This document shows, piece after piece, positions 1 to 6,559 of a DNA stretch of 12,683 nucleotides. The notes below the pieces were generated by a model. It made no database searches. It was not told the origin of the DNA and worked only from the letters and a program-made list of their open reading frames with translations. Positions within the stretch are counted from its first letter, which is position 1. Every line of letters begins with the position of its first letter. The stretch is from the NCBI GenBank assembly GCA_045590535.1, contig JAZNRE010000027.1:1-12683 (forward strand), given 5' to 3'. Source of the DNA: UMGS755 sp045590535. GTDB lineage: Bacteria > Bacillota > Clostridia > UBA1381 > UBA9506. The translations under genes were made by a program, and so were the position numbers.

Positions 1-20
1 ACATGGCTACGATCCGACTT
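1..20 (-). other. Sequencing adapter read-through (MGI/DNBSEQ), not genomic
   Basis: The reverse complement of these bases is AAGTCGGATCGTAGCCATGT, which I recognise as the first 20 bases of the MGI/BGISEQ read-2 adapter. Beta-glucuronidase homology runs up to base 21 and stops exactly where the adapter begins. On the minus strand the genomic bases end ...AACTA, and the first adapter base completes a false TAA stop. The adapter identification is from memory; the abrupt end of homology is visible in the sequence. Confidence 0.93.
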
Positions 21-526
21 TAGTTTTGTTTTTTGGGGGTTACGCCGGGAAGCTCGGGGATGAGCCCTGTGAGCATGTTGCCGCCCTGCTCGCTGCCCAC
101 CGGCAGAGTGGAAAAATTGATGCGGTTATCCACGGCTACGGTAAGACAGTTTTCGTCGGGGCAAAGAAAATCGGTGATTTCAACCTCGAAAGGCAAAAAA
201 CCGCCCTTGTGCTCACAGAGAAGCTTGTCGTTTAAATAAACCTTTGCCGTGTGGGTCACGGCACCGAAACGGAGGACAACCCTTTGGCTTTTTAAACTGT
301 CGGGAATGGAAAAAGAGCGTCTGTAAAGTACCCAGCCATAGTGGTCGCGAAACGATTCCCCTTCTTTTTGGTCGTTGTAAGAGGCGGGAACGGCGATGGT
401 CATGGGGCCTTTAAAGGGATTTTTTAAATCGGCGTCGGTTACCTCGTCGGCGTGATGCAGGCAAAAATCCCAAATGCCGGAAAGGTCAAAAAGAGCGCGG
501 GAAGAACTGAGCTTTGGATATAACAT
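21..526 (-). CDS. uidA: Beta-glucuronidase, GH2 family (N-terminal 168 codons, cut by contig end)
   Basis: Hydrolyses beta-D-glucuronides to free glucuronate and aglycone; no signal peptide is seen, so it probably acts in the cytoplasm. The fragment covers the GH2 sugar-binding (jelly-roll) domain. It lines up with E. coli UidA along its length: LSGIWDF (residues 15-21), IAVPASYNDQ (44-53), VVLRFGAVTH (83-92), then EHKGGFLPFEVEIT and LPVG. The last residues, PKKQN plus TA of a probable Tyr codon, match the point where UidA has KKQSYFHDFF. The catalytic TIM barrel, with both glutamates, lies off the contig. ATG at 526-524 is preceded by an AAAGGAT ribosome site at about 534-540. The gene follows the transporter by 51 bp, so the two are probably one leftward operon. 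The apparent stop is created by adapter sequence, so this is not a pseudogene call. Beta-galactosidase or another GH2 activity is less likely given the close UidA match and the neighbours. Confidence 0.88.
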
Positions 527-577
527 AAAAACATCCTTTCGTTTGTGAAATAATTTAAAAATCAGCGTGTTGAACCG

Positions 578-1960
578 TTAGTTTTTGCTACGGCGTTCTT
601 CAATGAGTCGCCGGTTTTCAGCTATTTTCTTGCGGGAAAGAGGATAGAAGAAAATAAGAATCATGGCCACAACAAAATAGCAAATGGCCGGGATGAGGGT
701 TGAAACGGTGTAAATGCGGTTTGTTACCTCGGCCGTTTGCACCACATTTTCAGTTGAGGTGACATAGCCGATGAGAGAAAGGGCATAGCCACCCAAACCG
801 CCGGCAAAGGCCTGGCCGATTTTGCGGGCAAAGGAATAGACCGCATAGATGGTGCCGTCGTCACGGGTGCCGGTGTGGGCTTCCTGATGGTCAATGACAT
901 CGGTGATGAAGGCCCAAATCATCAGGTTGAAAAGGCCAACACCCAGGTTGCCGAACACCAGCAGGGAACAATAAATCCACGGGTTTTGCAGCCTTAAGAA
1001 AAAGAGGAGAAAATAGATGCCTGAGGCGAATAAAACCGCAATGCCCGAGGCTTCTTTTTTGCCAATTTTGTCCGTAATGGTTGTGGCAAAAGGGGCCAGG
1101 GCCAGCGTGCAGGCGGTTTGCAAAAGGCCGGCGACGCTCATGGCTTCTTTGCTTTTGAAATAGTCCATGAACAGATATAAATTCATGCTGGCAGAGAGTA
1201 GAGAAGAAAGCAGCAAAACAATGGCGGCGGCAATGATTGCCCAAAGCGCCCGGTTTGACGCCATGTTTTTTAGGGCGGCAAAAAAGTTGCTGGTTTCTTT
1301 TGTTTCTTTCTCTATGGTTATGCGTTCACGGGTCAGGCTGTAGCACAGCCAGTAGCAGACAAGTGCCAGCAAGCCGAAAACAATGGCAATGGGCAGAAAA
1401 CGCTCGCCTAAAATGAGCTGGTTGCCCTGGGCGTCGTAAGTATAGACAACCAGGGGAACACCAGCACTTACCACCACGCCGGCAATGGCGGCGCCGATGG
1501 AACGGAAGGTGGAAAGAGCGGTGCGCTCGAGGGGGTCATCGGTGATGACAGAGGCCATGGAACCGTAAGGGATGTTAATGGCCGTGTAACAAATGCTGCC
1601 CCACAAAAGATAGGACACATAAATGTAAATTAACTTGCCCCAATAAGGCAGGTTTTTGGCCGCGGGAATGAACAAGAAAATGCCGGCAAGCACAACGGGA
1701 ATGGCCATGCGGCGAATCCAGGGGCGAAAACGGCCGTTTTTGGTTGCTCTTCCTGTGTCTATGATGCGTCCCATGGTCACATCGGTAAAAGCATCCACAA
1801 AGCGGGCCACCAAAAACAGGGTGCCCACAACAGAGCCGGGAATGCCCAGTACCTTTGTGTAAAAAACAATTAGATAAGAACTGGCTAAAATAAAGAAAAA
1901 GTCATTACCCAAATCTCCAAACATGTAGCCCAGCTTATCAGAAAGACCGAATTTTTTCAT
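578..1960 (-). CDS. GPH-family sugar/glucuronide:cation symporter (UidB/MelB-like)
   Basis: Membrane protein of about 460 residues with roughly 12 hydrophobic segments, a typical length for the glycoside-pentoside-hexuronide family in the major facilitator superfamily. It probably imports glucuronides with H+ or Na+. Residues 53-68 (RFVDAFTDVTMGRIID) carry two acidic residues, Asp56 and Asp60, placed like the cation-site Asp55 and Asp59 of MelB. Near the C-terminal half, TRDDGTIYAVYSFARKIGQA is another GPH signature. I place the start at the ATG at 1960-1958 (MKKFGLSDKLGYM). AAAAGGAG lies 8 nt upstream of it, while the longer GTG start at 1969 overlaps that ribosome site. The beta-glucuronidase follows 51 bp downstream, and the divergent partner genes are eda and kdgK, which supports a glucuronide or uronate substrate. 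Substrate specificity cannot be read from the sequence alone; a uronate oligomer or another glycoside is possible. Confidence 0.87.
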   Translation of the reverse strand: MKKFGLSDKLGYMFGDLGNDFFFILASSYLIVFYTKVLGIPGSVVGTLFLVARFVDAFTDVTMGRIIDTGRATKNGRFRPWIRRMAIPVVLAGIFLFIPAAKNLPYWGKLIYIYVSYLLWGSICYTAINIPYGSMASVITDDPLERTALSTFRSIGAAIAGVVVSAGVPLVVYTYDAQGNQLILGERFLPIAIVFGLLALVCYWLCYSLTRERITIEKETKETSNFFAALKNMASNRALWAIIAAAIVLLLSSLLSASMNLYLFMDYFKSKEAMSVAGLLQTACTLALAPFATTITDKIGKKEASGIAVLFASGIYFLLFFLRLQNPWIYCSLLVFGNLGVGLFNLMIWAFITDVIDHQEAHTGTRDDGTIYAVYSFARKIGQAFAGGLGGYALSLIGYVTSTENVVQTAEVTNRIYTVSTLIPAICYFVVAMILIFFYPLSRKKIAENRRLIEERRSKN

Positions 1961-1997
1961 TTTATACACTCCTTTTGGGTGTTAGTTTAACCCGCAT

Positions 1998-2026
1998 TTC
2001 ATAAAAATACTAAAAAATTTAAGCAA
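1998..2026 (-). promoter_or_regulatory. Candidate promoter for the transporter/beta-glucuronidase operon
   Basis: On the minus strand, TTGCTT (2026-2021) and TATGAA (2003-1998) are separated by exactly 17 nt, each matching four of six consensus bases. The predicted start near 1991 leaves about a 30-nt leader before the transporter ATG. It is weaker than the divergent eda promoter, which would suit an activated or inducible gene. The -10 overlaps a TTTCAT motif that recurs in this spacer. Confidence 0.42.
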
Positions 2027-2045
2027 AAAAAGAATGGAATGTCTG

Positions 2046-2075
2046 TTTCATGCGAAGAATGAAAATAAATTTCAT
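2046..2075. promoter_or_regulatory. TTTCAT inverted and direct repeats, possible regulator sites
   Basis: TTTCAT at 2046-2051 faces ATGAAA at 2059-2064 (perfect 6-bp arms, 7-nt gap), and TTTCAT occurs again at 2070-2075 and at 1997-2002 over the leftward -10. Recurrence within one divergent spacer suggests binding sites, but the motif is short and the region is AT-rich, so chance is possible. No regulator gene is in the window to pair with it. Confidence 0.28.
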
Positions 2076-2086
2076 TAAATTTGTTA

Positions 2087-2101
2087 AATTTCGACGAAAT
2101 T
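2087..2101. promoter_or_regulatory. Perfect 15-bp palindrome, candidate operator
   Basis: AATTTCG-A-CGAAATT is a perfect inverted repeat with 7-bp arms around a central A. It lies 21 bp upstream of the eda -35, centred near -64 of the predicted start. That is a usual place for an activator, or for a repressor shared with the leftward promoter. No T-tract follows, so a terminator is unlikely. The regulator is unknown; a LacI-, GntR- or AraC-type protein would be typical for a uronate locus. Confidence 0.45.
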
Positions 2102-2122
2102 GAAAGTTTTAAACAGTGGTTA

Positions 2123-2151
2123 TTGACCTTGAGAATTTCTTGTGATACAAT
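2123..2151 (+). promoter_or_regulatory. Sigma-A promoter for eda-kdgK
   Basis: TTGACC (2123-2128) and TACAAT (2146-2151) are spaced by 17 nt, each matching five of six consensus bases, with a TG one base upstream of the -10 (extended -10). Transcription should start near 2158, leaving a leader of about 70 nt before the eda ATG. Confidence 0.78.
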
Positions 2152-2157
2152 ATATAT

Positions 2158-2174
2158 TGCCATATTTATTGGCA
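2158..2174. promoter_or_regulatory. TGCCA-N7-TGGCA inverted repeat at the eda transcription start
   Basis: Five-bp arms TGCCA and TGGCA flank a 7-nt AT spacer, directly at the predicted +1 of the eda promoter. This placement suits a repressor operator. The overlapping ATTGGCATACTATT (2168-2181) loosely resembles the ATTGGTATACCAAT-type sites of UxuR/ExuR GntR-family regulators; that likeness is inference and imperfect. Confidence 0.38.
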
Positions 2175-2226
2175 TACTATTAGTAAATATTTTCGGATGA
2201 CGAAAAAAGATAAAGGAGCGAAAAAG

Positions 2227-2871
2227 ATGGATAAGGAAAAGATTATTACCAAAATTTGCGACACCGGTATTGTGGCGGTTGTTCGTGCAAACGATGCCGA
2301 GCAGGCTATTAAAATTGCCGATGCCTGCATTGAAGGCGGCGTACCTGCCATTGAACTGACCTTTACCGTGCCCGGAGCGCATCATGTTATTGAAGAACTG
2401 GCAAAGCGCTACACCCCCGATGAGATTATTTTGGGTGCCGGAACCGTTATGGATTCAGAAACTGCCAGAATTGCGATTCTTTCCGGCGCACAATATGTTG
2501 TAAGCCCTTATTTCAATCTGGAAACCGTTAAGCTCTGCAATCGATACAGAGTTGCCTGCATGCCCGGCGCCATGACCATTAAAGAAGTTGTGGAAGCTAT
2601 GGAAGCCGGTGCAGACATTGTGAAGCTGTTCCCCGGCGAAGCAGGTGGCCCCAAAATGATTAAAGCAATTAAAGGCCCCATCCCCTATGCAAAAATTATG
2701 CCCACCGGCGGTGTGGATGTTAACAATGTGGCTGAGTGGATTAAAGCCGGTGCGGTTGCCGTTGGTGCAGGCGGTGCTTTAACAGCCGGCGCAAAAACCG
2801 GTGACTATGCAGCGATTACTGCTACAGGTCGTGAGTTTGTTAAACGCATTAAAGAGGCAAGAGGTTTATAA
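2227..2871 (+). CDS. eda: 2-keto-3-deoxy-6-phosphogluconate (KDPG/KHG) aldolase
   Basis: Class I aldolase that splits KDPG into pyruvate and glyceraldehyde 3-phosphate, the last step of hexuronate breakdown and the Entner-Doudoroff route; cytosolic. The 214-residue length is normal for the family. Visible catalytic residues are Glu43 in AIELTF and the Schiff-base lysine Lys133 in DIVKLFPGE, both in the expected places. The phosphate-binding glycine-rich segments MPTGGVDVNN (about 158-167) and VGAGGAL (179-185) follow. The start is the ATG at 2227: AAAGGAG at 2212-2218 lies 8 nt upstream, whereas an ATG at 2197 has no ribosome site and would add a lysine-rich tail (TKKDKGAKK) not typical of the family. 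kdgK follows after 80 bp with no terminator, so the two are likely cotranscribed. That 80-bp gap begins with near-repeats TATAAAATTTCGCA (2867) and CATAAAATTTGCA (2892) of unknown meaning. Confidence 0.95.
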   Translation: MDKEKIITKICDTGIVAVVRANDAEQAIKIADACIEGGVPAIELTFTVPGAHHVIEELAKRYTPDEIILGAGTVMDSETARIAILSGAQYVVSPYFNLETVKLCNRYRVACMPGAMTIKEVVEAMEAGADIVKLFPGEAGGPKMIKAIKGPIPYAKIMPTGGVDVNNVAEWIKAGAVAVGAGGALTAGAKTGDYAAITATGREFVKRIKEARGL

Positions 2872-2951
2872 AATTTCGCAAAGAATGGTTGCATAAAATT
2901 TGCACATAATAATCATTAAAAAATACAAACATAACAACTGGAGGTATTATA

Positions 2952-3974
2952 ATGGCTAAAGTAGTAACATTTGGTGAAATTATGCTCCGTTTGCAGACTT
3001 ATGGTCATCAGAGAATGATTCAGGCAACGGGCTTAGAAGCAACATTTGGTGGCGGTGAGGCCAATGTGGCCGTTTCTCTGGCCGGTTATGGTCACGAGGC
3101 TTATTTTGTAACCAAGATGCCGGACAATCTGATTGGTGCTTGGTGTCAGTCTGAATTGAAAAAATATGATGTTAAGACAGATTATATCGCTAAGGGTGGC
3201 GAAAGACTGGGCATTTATTTTGTGGAAAAAGGCGCTTCTCAGCGTGCTTCTACCGTAACTTATGACCGTGCTCATTCTTCCATTGCAACAGCCCAGCCCG
3301 GCGATTTTGACTGGGATGCTATTTTTGACGGTGCCCAGTGGTTCCACTTCACCGGTATTACTCCTGCCCTTTCTGACAGCGCAGCAGCACTGTGCCTGGA
3401 AGCTTGTAAGGCTGCAAAGACAAAGGGTATTACCATTAGCTGCGACTTAAACTTCAGAAAGAAACTTTGGACCAGCGAAAAAGCTGGCAAGGTTATGGGC
3501 GGCTTGATGGAATATGTTGACGTGTGTATCGCTAACGAAGAAGATGCCGAAAAAGTATTTGGCATTAAAGCTTCTGCAACGGATATTACCTCCGGCGAAC
3601 TCTCTGACGCAGGTTATCGTGATGTTGCAAAACAGCTGGCAGACAAGTTTGGCTTTTCACATGTGGCTATCACTCTGCGTGAGAGCATTTCGGCTTCTGT
3701 TAACAACTGGTCAGCGCTTTTATATGACGGTAAAGAATATTATAAATCCAAGAAATACAACATCAACATCGTGGACCGTGTTGGCGGCGGCGATTCCTTT
3801 GGTGGTGGCTTGATTTACGGCTTTTTGGAAAAATACAGCATGCAGGATACCATTGAGTTTGCCGTTGCAGCTTCATGCTTGAAACACAGCATTGAGGGCG
3901 ACTTTAACCTGATGAGCGTAAAAGAGGTTCTGAGCTTGGCAGGTGGTGACGGTTCCGGTCGCGTGCAACGATAA
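2952..3974 (+). CDS. kdgK: 2-keto-3-deoxygluconate kinase, PfkB/ribokinase family
   Basis: Phosphorylates KDG with ATP to give KDPG, the substrate of the aldolase encoded just upstream; cytosolic. The protein has 340 residues, usual for the family. PfkB features in order: the substrate-side glycine motif FGGGEANVAVSLAGYG (about 32-47), DLNFRKKLW (165-173, seen in KDG kinases), IANEEDAEKVFG (193-204), and the signature DRVGGGDSFGGG (275-286) with catalytic base Asp281. ATG at 2952 has CTGGAGG 7 nt upstream. The gene is followed at once by a strong intrinsic terminator, closing the eda-kdgK unit. PfkB enzymes are hard to assign by sequence alone, but pairing with Eda and with glucuronide genes makes KDG kinase much the likeliest choice over fructokinase or another sugar kinase. 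Confidence 0.9.
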   Translation: MAKVVTFGEIMLRLQTYGHQRMIQATGLEATFGGGEANVAVSLAGYGHEAYFVTKMPDNLIGAWCQSELKKYDVKTDYIAKGGERLGIYFVEKGASQRASTVTYDRAHSSIATAQPGDFDWDAIFDGAQWFHFTGITPALSDSAAALCLEACKAAKTKGITISCDLNFRKKLWTSEKAGKVMGGLMEYVDVCIANEEDAEKVFGIKASATDITSGELSDAGYRDVAKQLADKFGFSHVAITLRESISASVNNWSALLYDGKEYYKSKKYNINIVDRVGGGDSFGGGLIYGFLEKYSMQDTIEFAVAASCLKHSIEGDFNLMSVKEVLSLAGGDGSGRVQR

Positions 3975-3975
3975 T
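3946..3975 (+). promoter_or_regulatory. Weak candidate promoter overlapping the kdgK stop codon
   Basis: GTGACG (3946-3951) and GATAAT (3970-3975) are 18 nt apart; the -10 matches five of six bases and the -35 four of six. A start near 3982 would place the following hairpin at the very 5' end of a purF transcript. I list it because no better promoter is visible before purF. It may be chance. Confidence 0.22.
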
Positions 3976-3984
3976 TGGGACTTT

Positions 3985-4024
3985 TTAACGCGGTTGGCTT
4001 TGCCGGCCGCGTTAATGGTTTTTT
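3985..4024 (+). terminator. Intrinsic terminator after kdgK
   Basis: Stem TTAACGCGGTTGGC (3985-3998), loop TTT, stem GCCGGCCGCGTTAA (4002-4015): 14 paired positions including two G-T wobbles, followed by TGGTTTTTT (4016-4024). It ends transcription of eda-kdgK, unless it also acts as a leader element for purF, which begins 36 bp further on. Confidence 0.86.
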
Positions 4025-4060
4025 AAGCGATGGAAAATTTTGTTGTAGGAGAAAAAATCT

Positions 4061-5509
4061 ATGAGTGAAACTAAAATGCTTACTTTGTCTGACAAAGCAA
4101 AAGAAGAATGTGGCGTTTTCGGTATTTATGACAACGATGGCTTTGATGTTGCCAGACTTACATACTATGCCTTATACGGCTTGCAGCACAGAGGTCAGGA
4201 AAGCGCCGGCATTGTGGTGAATGATGACGGAAACTTTTTGACACACAAGGATTTGGGCTTGGTGCCGGATGTTTTCAGCGACCGGATTTTAGACGGTTTA
4301 AAAGGCACAATTGCTGTGGGTCATGTGCGTTATTCCACCAAGGGTGGTAACTATCGGGAAAATGCACAGCCTTTGGTTTATAAATATGTCAAAGGTACCT
4401 TGGCACTGGCTCACAACGGCAATCTGATCAATTCAGGGGAGCTGCGCACGGCTTTTCAAAAAAGCGGCGGCATTTTTCAAACCTTAATTGACAGCGAAGT
4501 GATGATGTATAAAATCGCCCAGGAGCGCATTGCTGCTCACTCTATTGAGCAGGCGGTTTTAAATGCGATGGACAGTTTTCAGGGTGCATACTCAATCGTT
4601 ATGATGAGCCCTCGGAAGCTTCTGGGTGCCAGAGACCCTTATGGCATTCGTCCTCTTTCCATCGGCAAGCTGGATAACTCTTATGTGCTTTCATCGGAAA
4701 CCTGTGTTTTTGATAACATTGGCGCTGAGTTTATTCGTGATGTTGAACCGGGTGAGGTTGTTTGGGTAGACAGCGAGGGCCTGCACTCTATCCGCCATGA
4801 AAAAGCAGCGGAGAGGGCAAAAATTTGTGTTTTTGAATATGTTTACAACGCCCGCCCTGACAGCGTGATTCAGGGTGCCAGCGTGTATGAGGTGAGAAAG
4901 GCCATGGGCCATGAGCTGGCCAAAGAATTTCCCGCTGATGCAGACCTTGTTTTTGGTGTGCCGGATTCGGGTCTTTGCGCTGCCATTGGTTATGCCGAGG
5001 AATCGGGTTTGCCCTATGGAAAAGGCTTTATTAAAAACAAATACATTGGCCGAACCTTTATATTGCCCACACAGGCACAGCGTGAGGCGGCTGTTAACAT
5101 TAAGCTGAATGTTTTGAAAAGCAGCGTTTGTGGCAAACGAGTGGTTATGGTTGACGACTCCATTGTCCGTGGCACAACCTGCGCAAACATCATTCGTGCT
5201 TTGAAAGAAGCAGGGGCAAAAGAAGTGCATATGCGCGTGAGCTCACCGCCGTTTTTGTGGCCTTGCTATTTTGGTACCGACATTCCCTCAAGAGAAAACC
5301 TTATGGCCGTTAAATATTCTGTTGAAGAAATCAGACAGAAAATTGGCGCCGATTCTTTGGGCTATTTAAGCATGGAGGGTCTTAAAAGAGCGACAAAATC
5401 GTTAAACTGCGATTATTGTCACGGTTGCTTCTCCGGTGAATATCCCATGGAAGTGCCTTTGACAGTTGATAAAGTTGAGTTTGAACATAAAAAGGAGAGA
5501 AAGAAATGA
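4061..5509 (+). CDS. purF: Amidophosphoribosyltransferase (glutamine PRPP amidotransferase)
   Basis: Commits PRPP to purine synthesis by transferring glutamine amide nitrogen to form phosphoribosylamine; cytosolic. Domain 1 is the Ntn glutaminase: Cys17 in EEC-GVFGIY becomes the N-terminal nucleophile after removal of a 16-residue propeptide, and RYSTKGG (90-96) and HNGNL (118-122) are glutamine-site motifs. Domain 2 is the type I PRTase with PRPP loop VVMVDDSIVRGTT (361-373). Cys256, Cys402, Cys453 and Cys456 match the four [4Fe-4S] ligands of B. subtilis PurF (236, 382, 437, 440) in order, with identical spacing for the first and last pairs. This places it in the oxygen-labile, iron-sulfur type. 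Length 482 is normal. ATG at 4061 follows TAGGAG at about 4046-4051. The stop overlaps the purM start (ATGA), indicating translational coupling. This is the first gene of the purine run. Confidence 0.97.
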   Translation: MSETKMLTLSDKAKEECGVFGIYDNDGFDVARLTYYALYGLQHRGQESAGIVVNDDGNFLTHKDLGLVPDVFSDRILDGLKGTIAVGHVRYSTKGGNYRENAQPLVYKYVKGTLALAHNGNLINSGELRTAFQKSGGIFQTLIDSEVMMYKIAQERIAAHSIEQAVLNAMDSFQGAYSIVMMSPRKLLGARDPYGIRPLSIGKLDNSYVLSSETCVFDNIGAEFIRDVEPGEVVWVDSEGLHSIRHEKAAERAKICVFEYVYNARPDSVIQGASVYEVRKAMGHELAKEFPADADLVFGVPDSGLCAAIGYAEESGLPYGKGFIKNKYIGRTFILPTQAQREAAVNIKLNVLKSSVCGKRVVMVDDSIVRGTTCANIIRALKEAGAKEVHMRVSSPPFLWPCYFGTDIPSRENLMAVKYSVEEIRQKIGADSLGYLSMEGLKRATKSLNCDYCHGCFSGEYPMEVPLTVDKVEFEHKKERKK

Positions 5510-6540
5510 GTACAGCCTATAAAGCAGCAGGTGTTGATGTAGAGGCCGGCTATGAAGCGGTTAAATTGATGAAGGAGCATGTTAACAAGACCTTTACTCC
5601 CGGTGTTTTAAGCGGTCTTGGTGGTTTTGGTGGCTTGTTTGAGCTGGGAAATGGATATAAAAATCCCGTTTTGGTTTCCGGTACAGACGGCGTGGGAACA
5701 AAACTTCGCATTGCTTTTTTGATGGACAAGCATGACACAATTGGACAGGATTGCGTGGCTATGTGTGCCAACGATATTGCCTGCTCCGGTGCAAAGCCCT
5801 TGTTCTTTTTAGACTATTTGGCTGTAGGCAAAAATGTGCCTACCCGCATTGCCGAAATTGTTAAGGGTGTGGCGGAAGGCTGCCAGCAGGCAGGAGCTGC
5901 CTTGATTGGCGGTGAAACGGCCGAAATGCCCGGTTTTTATGACCCGGAAGAATATGATTTGGCCGGTTTTTGTGTGGGTGTTGTGGATAAGGACAAAATT
6001 TTAGATGGCAGCAACACAAAGGCAGGCGATGCTCTGGTTGGTATTGCTTCTTCCGGTATACATAGCAATGGCTATTCTTTGGTTCGCAAAATTTTTAATT
6101 TAGATGCCGAGACTGCCAAGGCGCATTTGGCAGAGGTGCCGGCCGGTTTGGGCTGTTCTTTGGGTGAAGCCCTGTTGACCCCCACAAAGATTTATGTGAA
6201 ATCTTTGCTGTCTGTTATTGAAAATGTGGGTATCAATGCGGTGTCTCACATTACCGGCGGCGGTTTTTATGAAAACATTCCCCGCATGCTGCCCGAAGGC
6301 TTGTGTGCTAAGGTGAAAAAGGACAGCTTTGAGATTCCGGCTATTTTCAAACTGATGGAAGACAGAGCCAACCTTTCAGAGCGTGATTTGTTTAACACCT
6401 TTAACATGGGTATTGGCCTTGTGATGGCGGTGGATAAAGAGAAAGCTGATCAGGCAGTGAGCCATTTGAGAGCCTTGGGTGAAAAGGCATGGATTATTGG
6501 TGAAGTGGCTGCCGGTGAAGCAGGCGTTACCATAGAATAA
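5506..6540 (+). CDS. purM: Phosphoribosylformylglycinamidine cyclo-ligase (AIR synthetase)
   Basis: Closes the imidazole ring, turning FGAM plus ATP into AIR, the fifth step of purine synthesis; cytosolic homodimer. At 344 residues it has the family's usual length. The N-terminal glycine-rich part GLGGFGGLFELG (37-48), the ATP/phosphate motif GTDGVGTKL (59-67), CANDIACSGA (87-96) and the later GGETAEMPGFYD segment are the hallmarks of the PurM/PurL superfamily. The SGIHSNGYSLVR and HITGGGFYENIPRMLP segments are specific to PurM. ATG at 5506 shares four bases with the purF stop, and AAAGGAGA at 5491-5498 inside the purF end serves as its ribosome site. purN follows 19 bp downstream. Confidence 0.97.
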   Translation: MSTAYKAAGVDVEAGYEAVKLMKEHVNKTFTPGVLSGLGGFGGLFELGNGYKNPVLVSGTDGVGTKLRIAFLMDKHDTIGQDCVAMCANDIACSGAKPLFFLDYLAVGKNVPTRIAEIVKGVAEGCQQAGAALIGGETAEMPGFYDPEEYDLAGFCVGVVDKDKILDGSNTKAGDALVGIASSGIHSNGYSLVRKIFNLDAETAKAHLAEVPAGLGCSLGEALLTPTKIYVKSLLSVIENVGINAVSHITGGGFYENIPRMLPEGLCAKVKKDSFEIPAIFKLMEDRANLSERDLFNTFNMGIGLVMAVDKEKADQAVSHLRALGEKAWIIGEVAAGEAGVTIE

Positions 6541-6559
6541 CACAAAGAGGACACAGATT

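Noticed and set aside
26..239. Plus-strand reading frames opposite beta-glucuronidase
   Set aside because: They are antisense to a clear GH2 domain, have no recognisable domain, and no promoter or ribosome site supports them.
21..526. A beta-glucuronidase pseudogene or a natural 168-aa stand-alone sugar-binding protein
   Set aside because: The stop is formed by adapter bases; the genomic frame is open up to base 21 and continues the family alignment.
1999..2385. A minus-strand reading frame of 128 codons across the divergent spacer and the eda start
   Set aside because: It overlaps eda and its promoter, has no ribosome site, and its composition (Phe/Asn/His-rich) is that of a non-coding shadow.
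2867..2904. Near-direct repeats of ATAAAATTT between eda and kdgK as a regulatory or processing site
   Set aside because: They are short and AT-rich in an AT-rich gap; there is no stable fold, T-tract or promoter, so no function can be supported.
3975..4060. Purine riboswitch before purF
   Set aside because: The gap is 86 bp, mostly one simple hairpin with a T-tract. There is no three-way junction and there are none of the conserved purine-aptamer core bases.
4691..5230. A 179-codon minus-strand frame inside purF
   Set aside because: It lies wholly within the conserved PRTase part of purF and shows no protein-like features; it is a shadow of a strongly coding strand.
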